A DNA stretch of 17,584 nt, taken from positions 1 to 17,584 of the forward strand of contig CALDBJ010000083.1 in the NCBI GenBank assembly GCA_937937835.1, in the 5' to 3' direction. This document shows, piece by piece, positions 6,642 through 14,430 of this stretch. Numbering within the stretch: position 1 is the first letter of the stretch; each line of letters starts with the position of its first letter. Origin of the DNA: an uncultured Collinsella sp. (GTDB taxonomy: Bacteria; Actinomycetota; Coriobacteriia; Coriobacteriales; Coriobacteriaceae). A model generated the notes under the pieces. That model had not been told where the DNA came from and searched no databases. It was given only the letters and a program-made list of their open reading frames with translations. A program made the position numbers and the translations under genes.

Positions 6642-7802
6642 TCATGTCCTTTGGCTTGTAAGACGAAAGAGCGCGGGGATATACACCAAAGAAGAAATCC
6701 AGAGCGCGACAAGCAATATGACTCGAATGTCCGCGATGCTGCCCAACGCAGCATTGAACAGATAGAAAAGGATGGCACCCACCGCCACCATCTGGCTTTG
6801 AACCGAAATCAGTGAACAGCGCATCGAAGAATCGGCGGCATTTTGAAAAATTGAGTATTTAATTGGAGCAAATAACGAGTAGGCGACCGTCTGCAACACA
6901 TAGAACACGGGCAGCAAATAGACCGGAGTAAAGGGAATCAAAAATAGAGCAGTCAGGGAAAGGCGCACGATGCCGCAAATACGCGCAAAACGGCCCTTTT
7001 CGACATGAGCAATCAAACTGGGCACAATAAGCCCCATGGAGGCCGAGGCAAGGAGCTGGACCGCAATGATCACACCCGAAGCGACGGCATTCATTCCGCG
7101 ACCCGCAAGCAACAGTGAGAAAAAGTCTTCCAGGGCGACAAAAGCAAATGCTTGAGAACAGTCCATGATGAACGCTGAACGAAGAATTCCGTTACACGCA
7201 ATAGCGGCACCGATCATCTTCGGGCTAATTCCACGCTCAGGTGTCCCCGCAGTGCTCCCTCTTCGCATCTCAGGAATGCAGACAACGACAACCAACGTCA
7301 ACACCATTGCGATGATATCTGCCGAAAGACCAATGAGATATGCACCGACAGACGAAATGAAACCGCCCACGCAAGCGGAGATGGCATAAGAGGCATAGAA
7401 AACAAATCGCTCAACGACATTAAGTCTTACGAGCTGGTCCCGAGAGACACTGTCAATGTAAATCGCTTCTATGGATCCGCTCACACATGCAGCGGCAAAA
7501 CCTTTGAGAGCAAACGCGCCGATTAAAAGCAGAGGAGAACGGACGAGGAGCAGGGCGACATAGTATCCAAGCATCCCCACGACGCCAACGAGACCCCTTG
7601 TCTTTCGTCCAAACCCATCGGCAATATAGCCAGTGGGAACTTCAAGGATGAACTTGCTCACTTGATATGCAATCATCATGCTAGAAATCGCCACCATCGA
7701 GAATCCGACGAATTCAAGGTAAACCGTCAGAAAATACAAAATGGTGCTGAAGTTCGTCAGAAAAACGAACGTCATATAAAGCAAAATCGTACGGTTTTTC
7801 AT
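6642..7802 (-). CDS. Major facilitator superfamily transporter
   Basis: The product of about 386 aa is almost entirely hydrophobic, with roughly twelve membrane segments. Between helices 2 and 3 it carries the MFS motif-A variant GYIADGFGRK (residues 58-67). This marks a proton-coupled carrier, probably an exporter of the drug or metabolite type; the substrate is unknown. The ATG at 7802 was chosen because GGAGGG lies 7 bases upstream; the longer frame begins with a TTG inside that ribosome site. Base composition is clearly lower in GC than the flanking kinases, with many AGA/ATA/AAA-type codons. With the adjacent LysR regulator this suggests a horizontally acquired regulator-transporter pair. 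Confidence 0.88.
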   Translation of the reverse strand: MKNRTILLYMTFVFLTNFSTILYFLTVYLEFVGFSMVAISSMMIAYQVSKFILEVPTGYIADGFGRKTRGLVGVVGMLGYYVALLLVRSPLLLIGAFALKGFAAACVSGSIEAIYIDSVSRDQLVRLNVVERFVFYASYAISACVGGFISSVGAYLIGLSADIIAMVLTLVVVVCIPEMRRGSTAGTPERGISPKMIGAAIACNGILRSAFIMDCSQAFAFVALEDFFSLLLAGRGMNAVASGVIIAVQLLASASMGLIVPSLIAHVEKGRFARICGIVRLSLTALFLIPFTPVYLLPVFYVLQTVAYSLFAPIKYSIFQNAADSSMRCSLISVQSQMVAVGAILFYLFNAALGSIADIRVILLVALWISSLVYIPALFRLTSQRT

Positions 7803-7882
7803 GCCCCGCCCTCCAAGAGTCAGCAATCTAAATCGGAATCTTGGAAAAGCATGAGGGCAGAGCCGTCAGTCATGTGTTACAA

Positions 7883-7905
7883 GGCGTCAACATTCACTTG
7901 ACGCC
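7883..7905. promoter_or_regulatory. Palindrome upstream of the MFS gene
   Basis: GGCGTCAA and TTGACGCC (8 bp each) flank a 7-base centre. It lies 80-100 bases before the MFS start, right after the lysR stop. It could be the LysR-protein operator or, as RNA, a hairpin at the lysR 3' end. A second small stem (GAGGCC-AAAT-GGCCTC, 7908-7923) overlaps the lysR stop codon. Confidence 0.4.
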
Positions 7906-7921
7906 ACGAGGCCAAATGGCC

Positions 7922-8812
7922 TCACGAAGCAAGGTGACGCAATAGGTGAAGAAATACCGTCTGGTGTCGATCGGTCCAGGCATTTTGTCGATAGCAAAAG
8001 TAGATGGGCAAGGCTACGTCATGCGAGCCTTCAATAGAGCACTCGCTCACTTCCAATCCATCTGATGCGAGAGAAGAGCCAGAAAAACTCAATATCAATC
8101 CCCCGGCTTGAAGAAACTCAGCCTGCGCCCTGTTTCCGTATTCGACATCGCGAAAGCGGAAATTAACCAGCTGAGCTTCAGGACATTGATTGATTGCATT
8201 GAGACAGGGTGACAAGTTAATTGGAACAGCGAGCCTGCCGCCCAGTAACTCACGGATGGTCATAGCGTCAACAGATTGATGACCTGCTGGGCATGAAAGA
8301 ACCTTGAGCTCCTTTTCACCCAAATATTTTGAAGAAAGGACACTGTCCCTTGGTTCCTCAAATGAGATGGCCGCATCCGAAATGCCAAGCACAAGTGATT
8401 CAAAGCATGTAGCCGTTGGCTGATGCCACACATCAAGGTGAATCTGAGGGTGCGAGCTTTCAAACGAGTCATACCAGTTTTCGGCAAAAAGGCGCCCCCG
8501 CCCATGAAGGCAGGGGGCGTAAAGACGGAAATGGCCGTCAGGCGAGACGCCGTCGTCCCTCGATTGAGCGTACTTTTTGAGATCGTCGACTTGTGCCAGG
8601 ATCACGCGTGCACGACGTGCAAATTCTCTGCCCGCCGGAGACAAAACAGCCTCCCCCGCCGATCGGTTGAGCAAAACGATCTGATACTCAGACTCCAGTT
8701 TCTTAATTGCCGACGAAACAGCCTGTGGGCTCACGTGAACGGCGCGAGCCGCTTTGCGCACGCCGCCGTAGTTCGCTACCGCTTGAAGGTATTCGAGTTG
8801 AGAAAACTGCAT
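7922..8812 (-). CDS. LysR-family transcriptional regulator
   Basis: The 296-aa length is typical. The N-terminal winged helix-turn-helix covers about residues 1-60 (MQFSQLEYLQAVANYGGVRKAARAVHVSPQ, then AVSSAIKKLE). The rest forms the two-lobed effector-binding domain, which is divergent and rich in Cys/His. The ATG at 8812 has GGAG 7 bases upstream. It reads in the same direction as the MFS gene with 119 bases between, unlike the usual divergent LysR arrangement, and starts only 41 bases after the HIT gene. Like the MFS gene it is less GC-rich than its surroundings. It probably controls the transporter; the effector is unknown. Confidence 0.9.
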   Translation of the reverse strand: MQFSQLEYLQAVANYGGVRKAARAVHVSPQAVSSAIKKLESEYQIVLLNRSAGEAVLSPAGREFARRARVILAQVDDLKKYAQSRDDGVSPDGHFRLYAPCLHGRGRLFAENWYDSFESSHPQIHLDVWHQPTATCFESLVLGISDAAISFEEPRDSVLSSKYLGEKELKVLSCPAGHQSVDAMTIRELLGGRLAVPINLSPCLNAINQCPEAQLVNFRFRDVEYGNRAQAEFLQAGGLILSFSGSSLASDGLEVSECSIEGSHDVALPIYFCYRQNAWTDRHQTVFLHLLRHLAS

Positions 8813-8853
8813 AGGTTACTCCAAAGGCAGCCAAGGCGACGGGCCGTGCGTCC

Positions 8854-9189
8854 TCAGATGAGGTTCTCGCCCAGGTTCTTGCCGCCGAGGACGTGCATAT
8901 GAAAGTGCATGACGGTCTGGCCGGCGTTGACACCCTTGTTGGAGATGACGCGGAAACCGTCCTCCAGGCCCTTGGCCTTAGCGGCCTCCTGGATGGCGTG
9001 AGCCATGGCGCCCATGGTCTCGGCCGGCACGTTGTCGGCGATGTCGCTGTAGTGCTTCTTGGGGATCACGAGCGTGTGGACCGGCGCCTGGGGGTTGAGG
9101 TCGTCGAAGGCGATGACCTGGTCGTCCTCATAGACAACGGTCGAGGGGATCTCGTGGTTGGCAATTTTGCAGAAGATGCAATCGCACAT
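8854..9189 (-). CDS. HIT-family (HinT-like) nucleotide hydrolase
   Basis: This small cytoplasmic protein of the histidine triad superfamily probably hydrolyses purine nucleoside phosphoramidates such as AMP-lysine. It has 111 aa, the usual HinT length. It begins CDCIFCKIANHEIPS, has VYEDDQVIAFDDLNPQAPVH and IPKKH in the middle, and ends with the catalytic triad HFHMHVLGG, in which the central His is the nucleophile. The ATG at 9189 is chosen for its GAAAGGA site and because the family begins here; a GTG 18 bases upstream would lie in the ribosome site. It follows xseB by 49 bases and is likely cotranscribed with it. Confidence 0.93.
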   Translation of the reverse strand: MCDCIFCKIANHEIPSTVVYEDDQVIAFDDLNPQAPVHTLVIPKKHYSDIADNVPAETMGAMAHAIQEAAKAKGLEDGFRVISNKGVNAGQTVMHFHMHVLGGKNLGENLI

Positions 9190-9238
9190 GGTTAGTTCCT
9201 TTCTCACAGACCAAGGTAATTATATTTGGTCGGGATGG

Positions 9239-9505
9239 TTAGAACGAGAGGTTGTCGTCCGTGTTGGCGGCTTCGCCGTCGGCGAGCACGTCGTTGCCGT
9301 CGACGTCCTTAAGGAGCACCGAGACCTTCTGCTCGGCATCGGACAGGCGGGTGCGCAGGCTCTTGAGAAGCTCGACGCCGCGGGTATAGCTCTCGAGCGA
9401 CTCCTCGAGCTCCATATCGCCCGACTCCAAGCTGCGAATGATGAGCTCCAACTCCTGCGAGGCCTGCTTGTACGTAAGCTGCTCGACCGGGGTTTTCTCT
9501 GCCAT
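9239..9505 (-). CDS. xseB: Exodeoxyribonuclease VII small subunit
   Basis: XseB wraps as a helical hairpin around the extended C-terminal part of XseA in exonuclease VII, which degrades single-stranded DNA to oligonucleotides. The 88-aa protein has the family core LTYKQASQELELIIRSLESG (residues 10-29), the coiled segment MELEESLESYTRGVELLKS and an acidic disordered tail. The start is preceded by GGAAAGGAA. It follows xseA by 42 bases, the standard order. Confidence 0.93.
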   Translation of the reverse strand: MAEKTPVEQLTYKQASQELELIIRSLESGDMELEESLESYTRGVELLKSLRTRLSDAEQKVSVLLKDVDGNDVLADGEAANTDDNLSF

Positions 9506-9547
9506 ATCTGTTTCCTTTCCTAAAGGTTTATCGCTATGAAACGCGGC

Positions 9548-10999
9548 CTACTCAACCGCATCAACCGTTGCTGCCACGTTGCCGTCTGCCATGCGCACAC
9601 GAATGGCATCGCCGGGCTTAAAGGTCTTGGCGCTCGTAGCCACACCATCATCGCTGTACGCGATGGAATAGCCACGGGCAAGCACCTTGAGCGGCGACAG
9701 GGCATCGAGCGACGCGGCGGCTCGGCCCAGGTCGGACGCGGGCTTGCTGAGCATCATACGTCCCTGATGCTCCAGACGGGAACTCGCAAGCGTGAGCGCA
9801 TGGCGCTTGCCATCGAGCCCCGAGGTGCTTGCAACCAGACGCTCGGGCAGGTGCTCAAAGTTGGAGCGGAATGTCCCGACCGAGCGCGCTATGGCGCCCG
9901 ACAGGCGATCGGCCGTCAGGGCAAGCTCAGACTCGCGACGCTCGACCATAAATGTGGGGTCGTTGAGGCACGGGCGGCATGCGGCGGCATCGAGTGCATC
10001 GCCCAGACGGGCCGTATAGGTATCCCAGGCGCGGCGACCGCGCTGATCGAGCATCTCCAGGTCGACCTGGGCCGACCCAATCATCGATGCCATCGCGGCA
10101 CCCAGACGCTGATGGCGCGCCTCGAGCACATCGGCCAACTCCGTCATAGCCGGCGCCACCGATTCTGCCGCCGCCGTGGGCGTGGAGGCGCGGCGGTCGC
10201 TCACCATGTCGCATATCGAGGTATCGGGCTCATGGCCAATGCCGGTCACCACGGGCACAGGACAAGCCGCCACCGCACGGGCAAGCTCCTCGTCATTAAA
10301 GGTCATGAGGTCCTCGAAGGATCCGCCGCCGCGCACCAGCAAGATGCAGTCGGGCGCTGGCGTGATGGCGGCGGCACGGCGCAGGCCCTCAATAAGCTCG
10401 GCCGGCGCACCCTCGCCTTGAACCTTGGCGCCCACGCAGACAAGCTCGACGAGCGGATTGCGCCGACGCAATGTACGCTTGACGTCGTCGATTACCGCAC
10501 CGGAAAGCGAGGTGACGACCGCCACGCGGGAGCAGAACACCGGGATGCGGCGCTTGCGCGCTTCGTCCATCAGGCCCTCGCGGCGTAGCTTTTCGGCCAG
10601 TTGCGCCACTTGTTGACGCAGCAGACCCTCCCCCGCCAGCGAAAACGAGCGAGCGACAAAGCTCATGCGGCCCGTGGCCTTATAGAGGTTGAAGCTGCCC
10701 TTAAAGCTCACCTGCATGCCGTCACGCAGATCGAAGGTACGCTTGAGATAGGCGCCCTTCCAGATGATGCAGTCGACGGCGGCCGAGTCGTCTTTAATCT
10801 GGAAGTAGCAGTGGCCGCTTCGGGCATTGGGGCCACGGAAGCCCGTGACCTCACCCAAAACGCTCAGCTGCGGAATGGCGTCGAGTGCGCCGGCGGCGAT
10901 CTCCACCGCTTGGCTCACGCTGAGCTCTTTGCGCTCCTGCTCATCCGATCCGTCGAACTCGGCGGAAACGGTATTGCCGGTCAGATTCCAGCCTGCCAC
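9548..10999 (-). CDS. xseA: Exodeoxyribonuclease VII large subunit
   Basis: This is the catalytic subunit of exonuclease VII. An N-terminal OB-fold (about residues 25-125: LSVSQAVEIA, LGEVTGF, GHCYFQIKDDSAAVDCIIW) binds single-stranded DNA. The nuclease domain follows with RVAVVTSLSGAVIDDV, LLVRGGGSFEDLMTFNDEEL, the metal-site motif GIGHEPDTSICD, and DRRASTPTAAAE. The last part is a long helical stretch for XseB binding, ending with LARGYSIAY. I place the start at GTG 10999 because AAAGGAGG lies 4 bases before it; upstream TTG or ATG codons at 11026 and 11017 would leave the ribosome site inside the gene. This gives 483 aa, slightly longer than common homologues at the N-terminus. Confidence 0.93.
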   Translation of the reverse strand: MAGWNLTGNTVSAEFDGSDEQERKELSVSQAVEIAAGALDAIPQLSVLGEVTGFRGPNARSGHCYFQIKDDSAAVDCIIWKGAYLKRTFDLRDGMQVSFKGSFNLYKATGRMSFVARSFSLAGEGLLRQQVAQLAEKLRREGLMDEARKRRIPVFCSRVAVVTSLSGAVIDDVKRTLRRRNPLVELVCVGAKVQGEGAPAELIEGLRRAAAITPAPDCILLVRGGGSFEDLMTFNDEELARAVAACPVPVVTGIGHEPDTSICDMVSDRRASTPTAAAESVAPAMTELADVLEARHQRLGAAMASMIGSAQVDLEMLDQRGRRAWDTYTARLGDALDAAACRPCLNDPTFMVERRESELALTADRLSGAIARSVGTFRSNFEHLPERLVASTSGLDGKRHALTLASSRLEHQGRMMLSKPASDLGRAAASLDALSPLKVLARGYSIAYSDDGVATSAKTFKPGDAIRVRMADGNVAATVDAVE

Positions 11000-11018
11000 G
11001 CAGCCTCCTTTCGTCATC

Positions 11019-11043
11019 GCGCACAAGGGCTTCGGCCCTGCGC
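11019..11043 (-). promoter_or_regulatory. Small hairpin ahead of xseA
   Basis: GCGCA/TGCGC and GGGC/GCCC enclose a TTCG centre, with a CAA bulge. The hairpin ends about 9 bases before the AAAGGAGG ribosome site of xseA on the - strand. It may stabilise the leader; no control function is evident. Confidence 0.3.
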
Positions 11044-11068
11044 AAATTCAAGTCCAACACATAGTACA

Positions 11069-11098
11069 GCGCCGCGGGGACACGAATCCCCGCGGCGC
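11069..11098 (-). terminator. Strong GC hairpin between the zinc peptidase and xseA
   Basis: A perfect 12-bp stem (GCGCCGCGGGGA with its complement, loop CACGAA) lies 16 bases past the stop of the zinc peptidase gene. Read on the - strand it is followed by TGTACTATG, so the T tract is weak. It probably reduces read-through into xseAB rather than fully separating the units. Confidence 0.55.
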
Positions 11099-11114
11099 CT
11101 GCCTGTCCCATTTG

Positions 11115-11819
11115 TTATCGGTTGGAGTTTCTGTTGTAGCGAGCCATAAGGTAGAGCAGCTGAATGATCGACGTGAGCGCTGCAGCCACATAGGTAAGCG
11201 CGGCTGCCGTCAGTACCTTCTTGGCACCGTTGACCTGCTTGGAGCTCATGCCCGACTGCTCAATATACGCCACGGCGCGCCGACTAGCATCAATCTCGAC
11301 CGGCAGCGTAACCAGCTGGAACAACACGCTAAACGAGAAGAAGATCAGTGCGAGGGTCGTGAGTCCCGCGATGTTCATAAACAGACCCATGAGCAACACG
11401 ATGGTCCAGGTGTTCTGGGTAAAGTTGACGACCGGCACGAGGGCGGTGCGTACCTTCATCATGGCATAGCCACTTTGACGCTGCGCGGCATGGCCTGCCT
11501 CGTGACAAGCGACAGCAACGCTTGCGACCGAGCCGCCAGAACGGTTGGCGTCTGACAGATATAAGTTGTTGTCCTGCGGGTTGTAATGGTCGGTGAGCTC
11601 ACCAGCGACACCCTTGATACCCACGGCGTTGCAGCCGTTGGCGTCGAGCATGCGGCGAGCGACCGTGGCGCCCGTGGCGCCGTCCGAGCAAACCTTGGAC
11701 CAGGTTTTGTACGTCGAGTTGATATAGTTCTGTGCGGCAAGGCCAAGCACCGTGCAGACAAGAACAACCAGCAGGTACAGCGGGTCGATGCCAAAGCCGT
11801 ATCCATAGTAATAAGGCAT
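11115..11819 (-). CDS. YugP-like membrane zinc metallopeptidase
   Basis: This 234-aa membrane protein belongs to the neutral zinc metallopeptidase family typified by Bacillus YugP. The zincin motif HEAGH spans residues 106-110 (two His ligands plus the catalytic Glu). EIDASRRA at 175-182 is the family's downstream conserved block and probably gives the third ligand. Hydrophobic segments cover about 11-29, 134-158, 160-174 and 203-226. The N-terminus is unusually Tyr/Gly-rich (MPYYYGYGFG). The start has GGAGGAA 7 bases upstream. The physiological substrate of the family is not established. It follows rnd by 64 bases on the same strand. Confidence 0.88.
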   Translation of the reverse strand: MPYYYGYGFGIDPLYLLVVLVCTVLGLAAQNYINSTYKTWSKVCSDGATGATVARRMLDANGCNAVGIKGVAGELTDHYNPQDNNLYLSDANRSGGSVASVAVACHEAGHAAQRQSGYAMMKVRTALVPVVNFTQNTWTIVLLMGLFMNIAGLTTLALIFFSFSVLFQLVTLPVEIDASRRAVAYIEQSGMSSKQVNGAKKVLTAAALTYVAAALTSIIQLLYLMARYNRNSNR

Positions 11820-11883
11820 GCGAATTCCTCCGAATCGAGTTACACGTTGGAGGCATTCTACCCACTCAGCCGGCTAGGCTTCC

Positions 11884-13017
11884 CTACAGGAGCTCGATTT
11901 TGCCGTCCTTCACGGTGAGTCCCATATTGCCGGAAAGCAGATCGTCCAGACGCGAGCCCACAAGCTCAAAGCGCCAGCCTTCGCGCAGGGGGCTCTGCTC
12001 GGGGTGCTCAATATAGTCGGCCAGGTCATCGCGCGAGGCGATGACCGAGGTCGCCACGCCCGAGCGCTCGGCAACTAGGCGAATGAGCGCATACATCAGG
12101 TCCGTCACGCTCTCCAACTCCGGAGAGATCTGGCGATGCCCGCGCACCATGAGCGGCAGGCGATCGTGCGGGCAGCTTGCGCCACGCTTGATGGCCATGA
12201 GCGCACCGTCCACGTCGCGCTCCCCCAACTGATCGGTACCGCGAATGCTACGGAACTCCTCAACGCGCACGGGATTGCGCTTGACGAGCGCAAGCAGCGT
12301 GTCGTCGGACATGACCCACTTGCGCGGGATGTTACGGCGCTCGGCGCGGTCCTCGCGCCAGGCGGCGAGCTCGCGCGCGATGCCCAGCTGGTGGCGGCTG
12401 CACGAGTTGATGCGCTTGACCTTGCGGAATGCCTCGTGACGGTCGGCGCGATAGTACGACTCGTCAGCCAGCGGGCGTAGCTCGTCGAGCACCCAGTCCA
12501 CACGGCCCAGCTCGCGCAGGCGACTCATCATCTCGGTATAGGCGACGATCAAGTACTTGACGTCATCAATCGCGTACTCAATCTGCTTATCGGTCAGCGG
12601 GCGACGCGACCAGTCGGTCAGCGACTCGGTCTTGGGCAGCGAGACGCCGCAAAACGTCTGAACAAGCGCGCCATACGAAATCTGCTGGCGCTCGCCCAAA
12701 AAGGCAGCGGCGACCTGCGTATCGAAAATCGGTCGTGGCAGCACGCCCACGGTATGGAGCATAACCTCCATATCCTGCGAGCAGGCGTGGAAGACCTTAG
12801 TCACGCTCTCGTCTGCCATAAGCTCGGCCAGCGGCGATAGGTCGTCGATTACCAGAGGGTCGACCGCGACGCTCTCGGCAGGGGTGGCAATCTGAACCAA
12901 ACACAGACGCGGATGGAACGTGCGCTCGCGCAAAAACTCGGTATCGACGGCAATCGCGTCGAACTCACGGGCGCGCTGGCAAAAGTCGAGTAAAGCCTGA
13001 TGTGTGGAAATGTACAT
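11884..13017 (-). CDS. rnd: Ribonuclease D
   Basis: This is a 3'-5' exoribonuclease of the DEDD superfamily that trims tRNA and other stable RNA precursors. Exo motif I is VDTEF (residues 24-28), motif II is HACSQDME, motif III is YAIDDVKYL. An HRDC helical domain follows (ELAAWREDRAERRNIPRKWV, then a second, weaker one). The length of 377 aa matches the family. The ATG at 13017 gives the usual short lead-in MYISTHQALLDFC; the upstream GTG at 13053 would add 12 unlike residues. The Shine-Dalgarno (GGGTTGAT) is weak. It heads the - strand run and is divergent from the lipid-kinase gene. Confidence 0.93.
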   Translation of the reverse strand: MYISTHQALLDFCQRAREFDAIAVDTEFLRERTFHPRLCLVQIATPAESVAVDPLVIDDLSPLAELMADESVTKVFHACSQDMEVMLHTVGVLPRPIFDTQVAAAFLGERQQISYGALVQTFCGVSLPKTESLTDWSRRPLTDKQIEYAIDDVKYLIVAYTEMMSRLRELGRVDWVLDELRPLADESYYRADRHEAFRKVKRINSCSRHQLGIARELAAWREDRAERRNIPRKWVMSDDTLLALVKRNPVRVEEFRSIRGTDQLGERDVDGALMAIKRGASCPHDRLPLMVRGHRQISPELESVTDLMYALIRLVAERSGVATSVIASRDDLADYIEHPEQSPLREGWRFELVGSRLDDLLSGNMGLTVKDGKIELL

Positions 13018-13081
13018 ATCAACCCATCGAATAAGGTTAGGCCCGAAAAACACGGGTAGGATATCGGCATTGCCTTACAAC

Positions 13082-13087
13082 TATACT
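13082..13087 (+). promoter_or_regulatory. Candidate -10 box for the lipid-kinase operon
   Basis: TATACT lies 29 bases before the ATG at 13116. No good -35 is visible at 17 bases (GGATAT). On the other strand TATCCT (13058-13063) could serve rnd. Both are weak calls in a 98-base divergent intergenic region. Confidence 0.3.
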
Positions 13088-13115
13088 CGGTTAGTCACAG
13101 AACGGGAACGTAAGT

Positions 13116-14033
13116 ATGCGCTGCCTTATCATCCATAACCCTGTATCGGGCCCCAGCTCAGATGAAATCTACGCATTCACGCACGCCCTCGCGCAGGGCG
13201 GCGACGAGGTCGTGATGCGCTTTATCGGCGATGGCATGGAGCCCGAGGACGCCGTGGCAGACGTGCGCGAGTTTGATCGCGTGGTCGTTTCGGGCGGCGA
13301 CGGCACCGTCTCCAACGTGCTCGACCAGATGCGCGGGTGCGGTGTCCCCACGCTCGTCTTCCCCTCCGGCACAGCCTGCCTGTTCTTTAACAACATCGGT
13401 AATGCCCCCGAGGCAGCGGCGCTTGCCAAGGCTTGCCGCGCCGGTCGCACGGTCAAAGTGGACATGGGCGAGCTCTTTTGGCTCGACGAGAACGGCAACG
13501 AGAAGCACCACGGTTTTATCATCATCGCCGGCTCGGGCTTCGACGCCGAGATCATGATGAAGGCCGCTCCCACCAAAAACGACATCGGCGAGATCGCCTA
13601 CTTCCTCTCTGCGCTCGCCACGCCCAATCCTACGGTAGCGCACTTTACGATTGAGCATGACGGCATTGTCGAGGAGCTCGACGGCATCTGCTGCATGGCC
13701 GGCAACACCTCGGTCATCCAAAGCGACATCAACCTGTTCCCCGACTGCCGCATGAACGATGGCATGGTCGACATTGCGGTCATCGAACCCGTAAAAACCG
13801 TGCAGCTTCTACCGACTGTGATCACCGCCGCACTCGACCCCGCCGGCAAGGTACTCGGCCGCCCGCAGTTCAAGATCATCCAAACCAAGGAAGCCAAGAT
13901 CACCTGCACCCCATCGCTGGGCATGCAGTTCGATGGCGAGATTATCTCCAGCAATTCGGGCGTCTTTGGAGCCCGCGCGCTTCCGCAATGCCTCGACCTC
14001 ATCGTCGACGAATTCTCGCCGCTCGGAAAATAG
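13116..14033 (+). CDS. Diacylglycerol kinase-like lipid kinase
   Basis: This 305-aa protein belongs to the DAGK catalytic superfamily (YegS/BmrU/DgkB type), which phosphorylates diacylglycerol or related lipids at the inner membrane surface. The Gly-rich nucleotide loop VVVSGGDGTVSNVL lies at about 57-70; the second ATP-site element is FPSGTACLFFNNIG, where most relatives have GTANDLAR-type sequence. IIAGSGFDAEI and the C-terminal MQFDGEII complete the pattern. The departure from GTAND may mean a different substrate. The start at 13116 has only a weak GGGAAC-type ribosome site. It is divergent from rnd and coupled to a tiny membrane protein downstream. Confidence 0.87.
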   Translation: MRCLIIHNPVSGPSSDEIYAFTHALAQGGDEVVMRFIGDGMEPEDAVADVREFDRVVVSGGDGTVSNVLDQMRGCGVPTLVFPSGTACLFFNNIGNAPEAAALAKACRAGRTVKVDMGELFWLDENGNEKHHGFIIIAGSGFDAEIMMKAAPTKNDIGEIAYFLSALATPNPTVAHFTIEHDGIVEELDGICCMAGNTSVIQSDINLFPDCRMNDGMVDIAVIEPVKTVQLLPTVITAALDPAGKVLGRPQFKIIQTKEAKITCTPSLGMQFDGEIISSNSGVFGARALPQCLDLIVDEFSPLGK

Positions 14034-14043
14034 GAGGACCCCC

Positions 14044-14136
14044 GTGAACGACAACCCCATCCTTGGCTTTATCGTCATCGTTTTGGCCATGCTCGTCGGC
14101 TATGCCATTAACGTGATTCACCGTCGAAAGAAGTAG
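14044..14136 (+). CDS. 30-residue single-helix membrane protein
   Basis: The frame reads from GTG at 14044 to TAG at 14134-14136. AGGAGG overlaps the stop codon of the preceding lipid-kinase gene, about 6 bases before this start, so the two are surely translated together. The product begins MNDNPILGF, has one hydrophobic helix (about residues 6-24: ILGFIVIVLAMLVGYAINV) and a basic end HRRKK, predicting N-out/C-in topology. I know no family for it. The strong ribosome site, tight spacing and the terminator right after it support a real gene. It may anchor or modulate the lipid kinase; this is inference. Confidence 0.7.
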   Translation: MNDNPILGFIVIVLAMLVGYAINVIHRRKK

Positions 14137-14164
14137 CCATTACTCTTAGACGGCCCGTGCAGCC

Positions 14165-14216
14165 CGGACCCCTCGCCGGCATGAAACCACATGCCGGCGA
14201 GGGGTCCGCTTTTTTC
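14165..14216 (+). terminator. Strong intrinsic terminator of the lipid-kinase operon
   Basis: A perfect 19-bp stem (14165-14183 with 14190-14208) has an AAACCA loop and is followed by CTTTTTTC. It lies about 30 bases past the stop of the small membrane protein. Confidence 0.95.
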
Positions 14217-14217
14217 T

Positions 14218-14387
14218 TGACGCTTTATTTAGCTACATTTTTCGCTGGCGTTATACAAATTGATTTCCCACTAAATGAGTTCAATTTACCGTTAATCGCA
14301 TATTTCGCTACGCTTATCGAGTAAATAACTTTCATGAATGTATATTGTTTCGAATTCGTTACGCTAAGGGGGTGTAATTATTGGGTG
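14218..14387 (+). promoter_or_regulatory. AT-rich leader/promoter region of the C69 peptidase gene
   Basis: This gene-free stretch is much richer in A+T than anything nearby. It holds three imperfect copies of a 13-base motif, TTCGCTGGCGTTA (14241-14253), TTCGCTACGCTTA (14304-14316) and TTCGTTACGCTAA (14355-14367). Possible promoter boxes are TTGATT (14260-14265) and TATATT (14341-14346), which do not pair at normal spacing. I take it as the control region of the peptidase gene; the precise start of transcription cannot be read. Confidence 0.45.
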
Positions 14388-14411
14388 AAGCCCTCTGGAG
14401 ACAGAGGGCTT
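14388..14411 (+). promoter_or_regulatory. Hairpin in the C69 peptidase leader
   Basis: AAGCCCTCT and AGAGGGCTT form a 9-bp stem around GGAGAC. It ends 19 bases before the ATG at 14431, just ahead of GGGAGGG. It is followed only by TCGC, so it is a leader hairpin or weak attenuator rather than a clear terminator. Confidence 0.45.
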
Positions 14412-14430
14412 TCGCACGCTGGGAGGGAAT

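Noticed and set aside
9536..10588. + strand frame opposite xseA
   Set aside because: Shadow of xseA; no family features, and xseA has clear motifs.
14341..14430. Riboswitch or T-box in the C69 leader
   Set aside because: Only a single hairpin is visible; no T-box sequence, specifier stem or known riboswitch core could be recognised.
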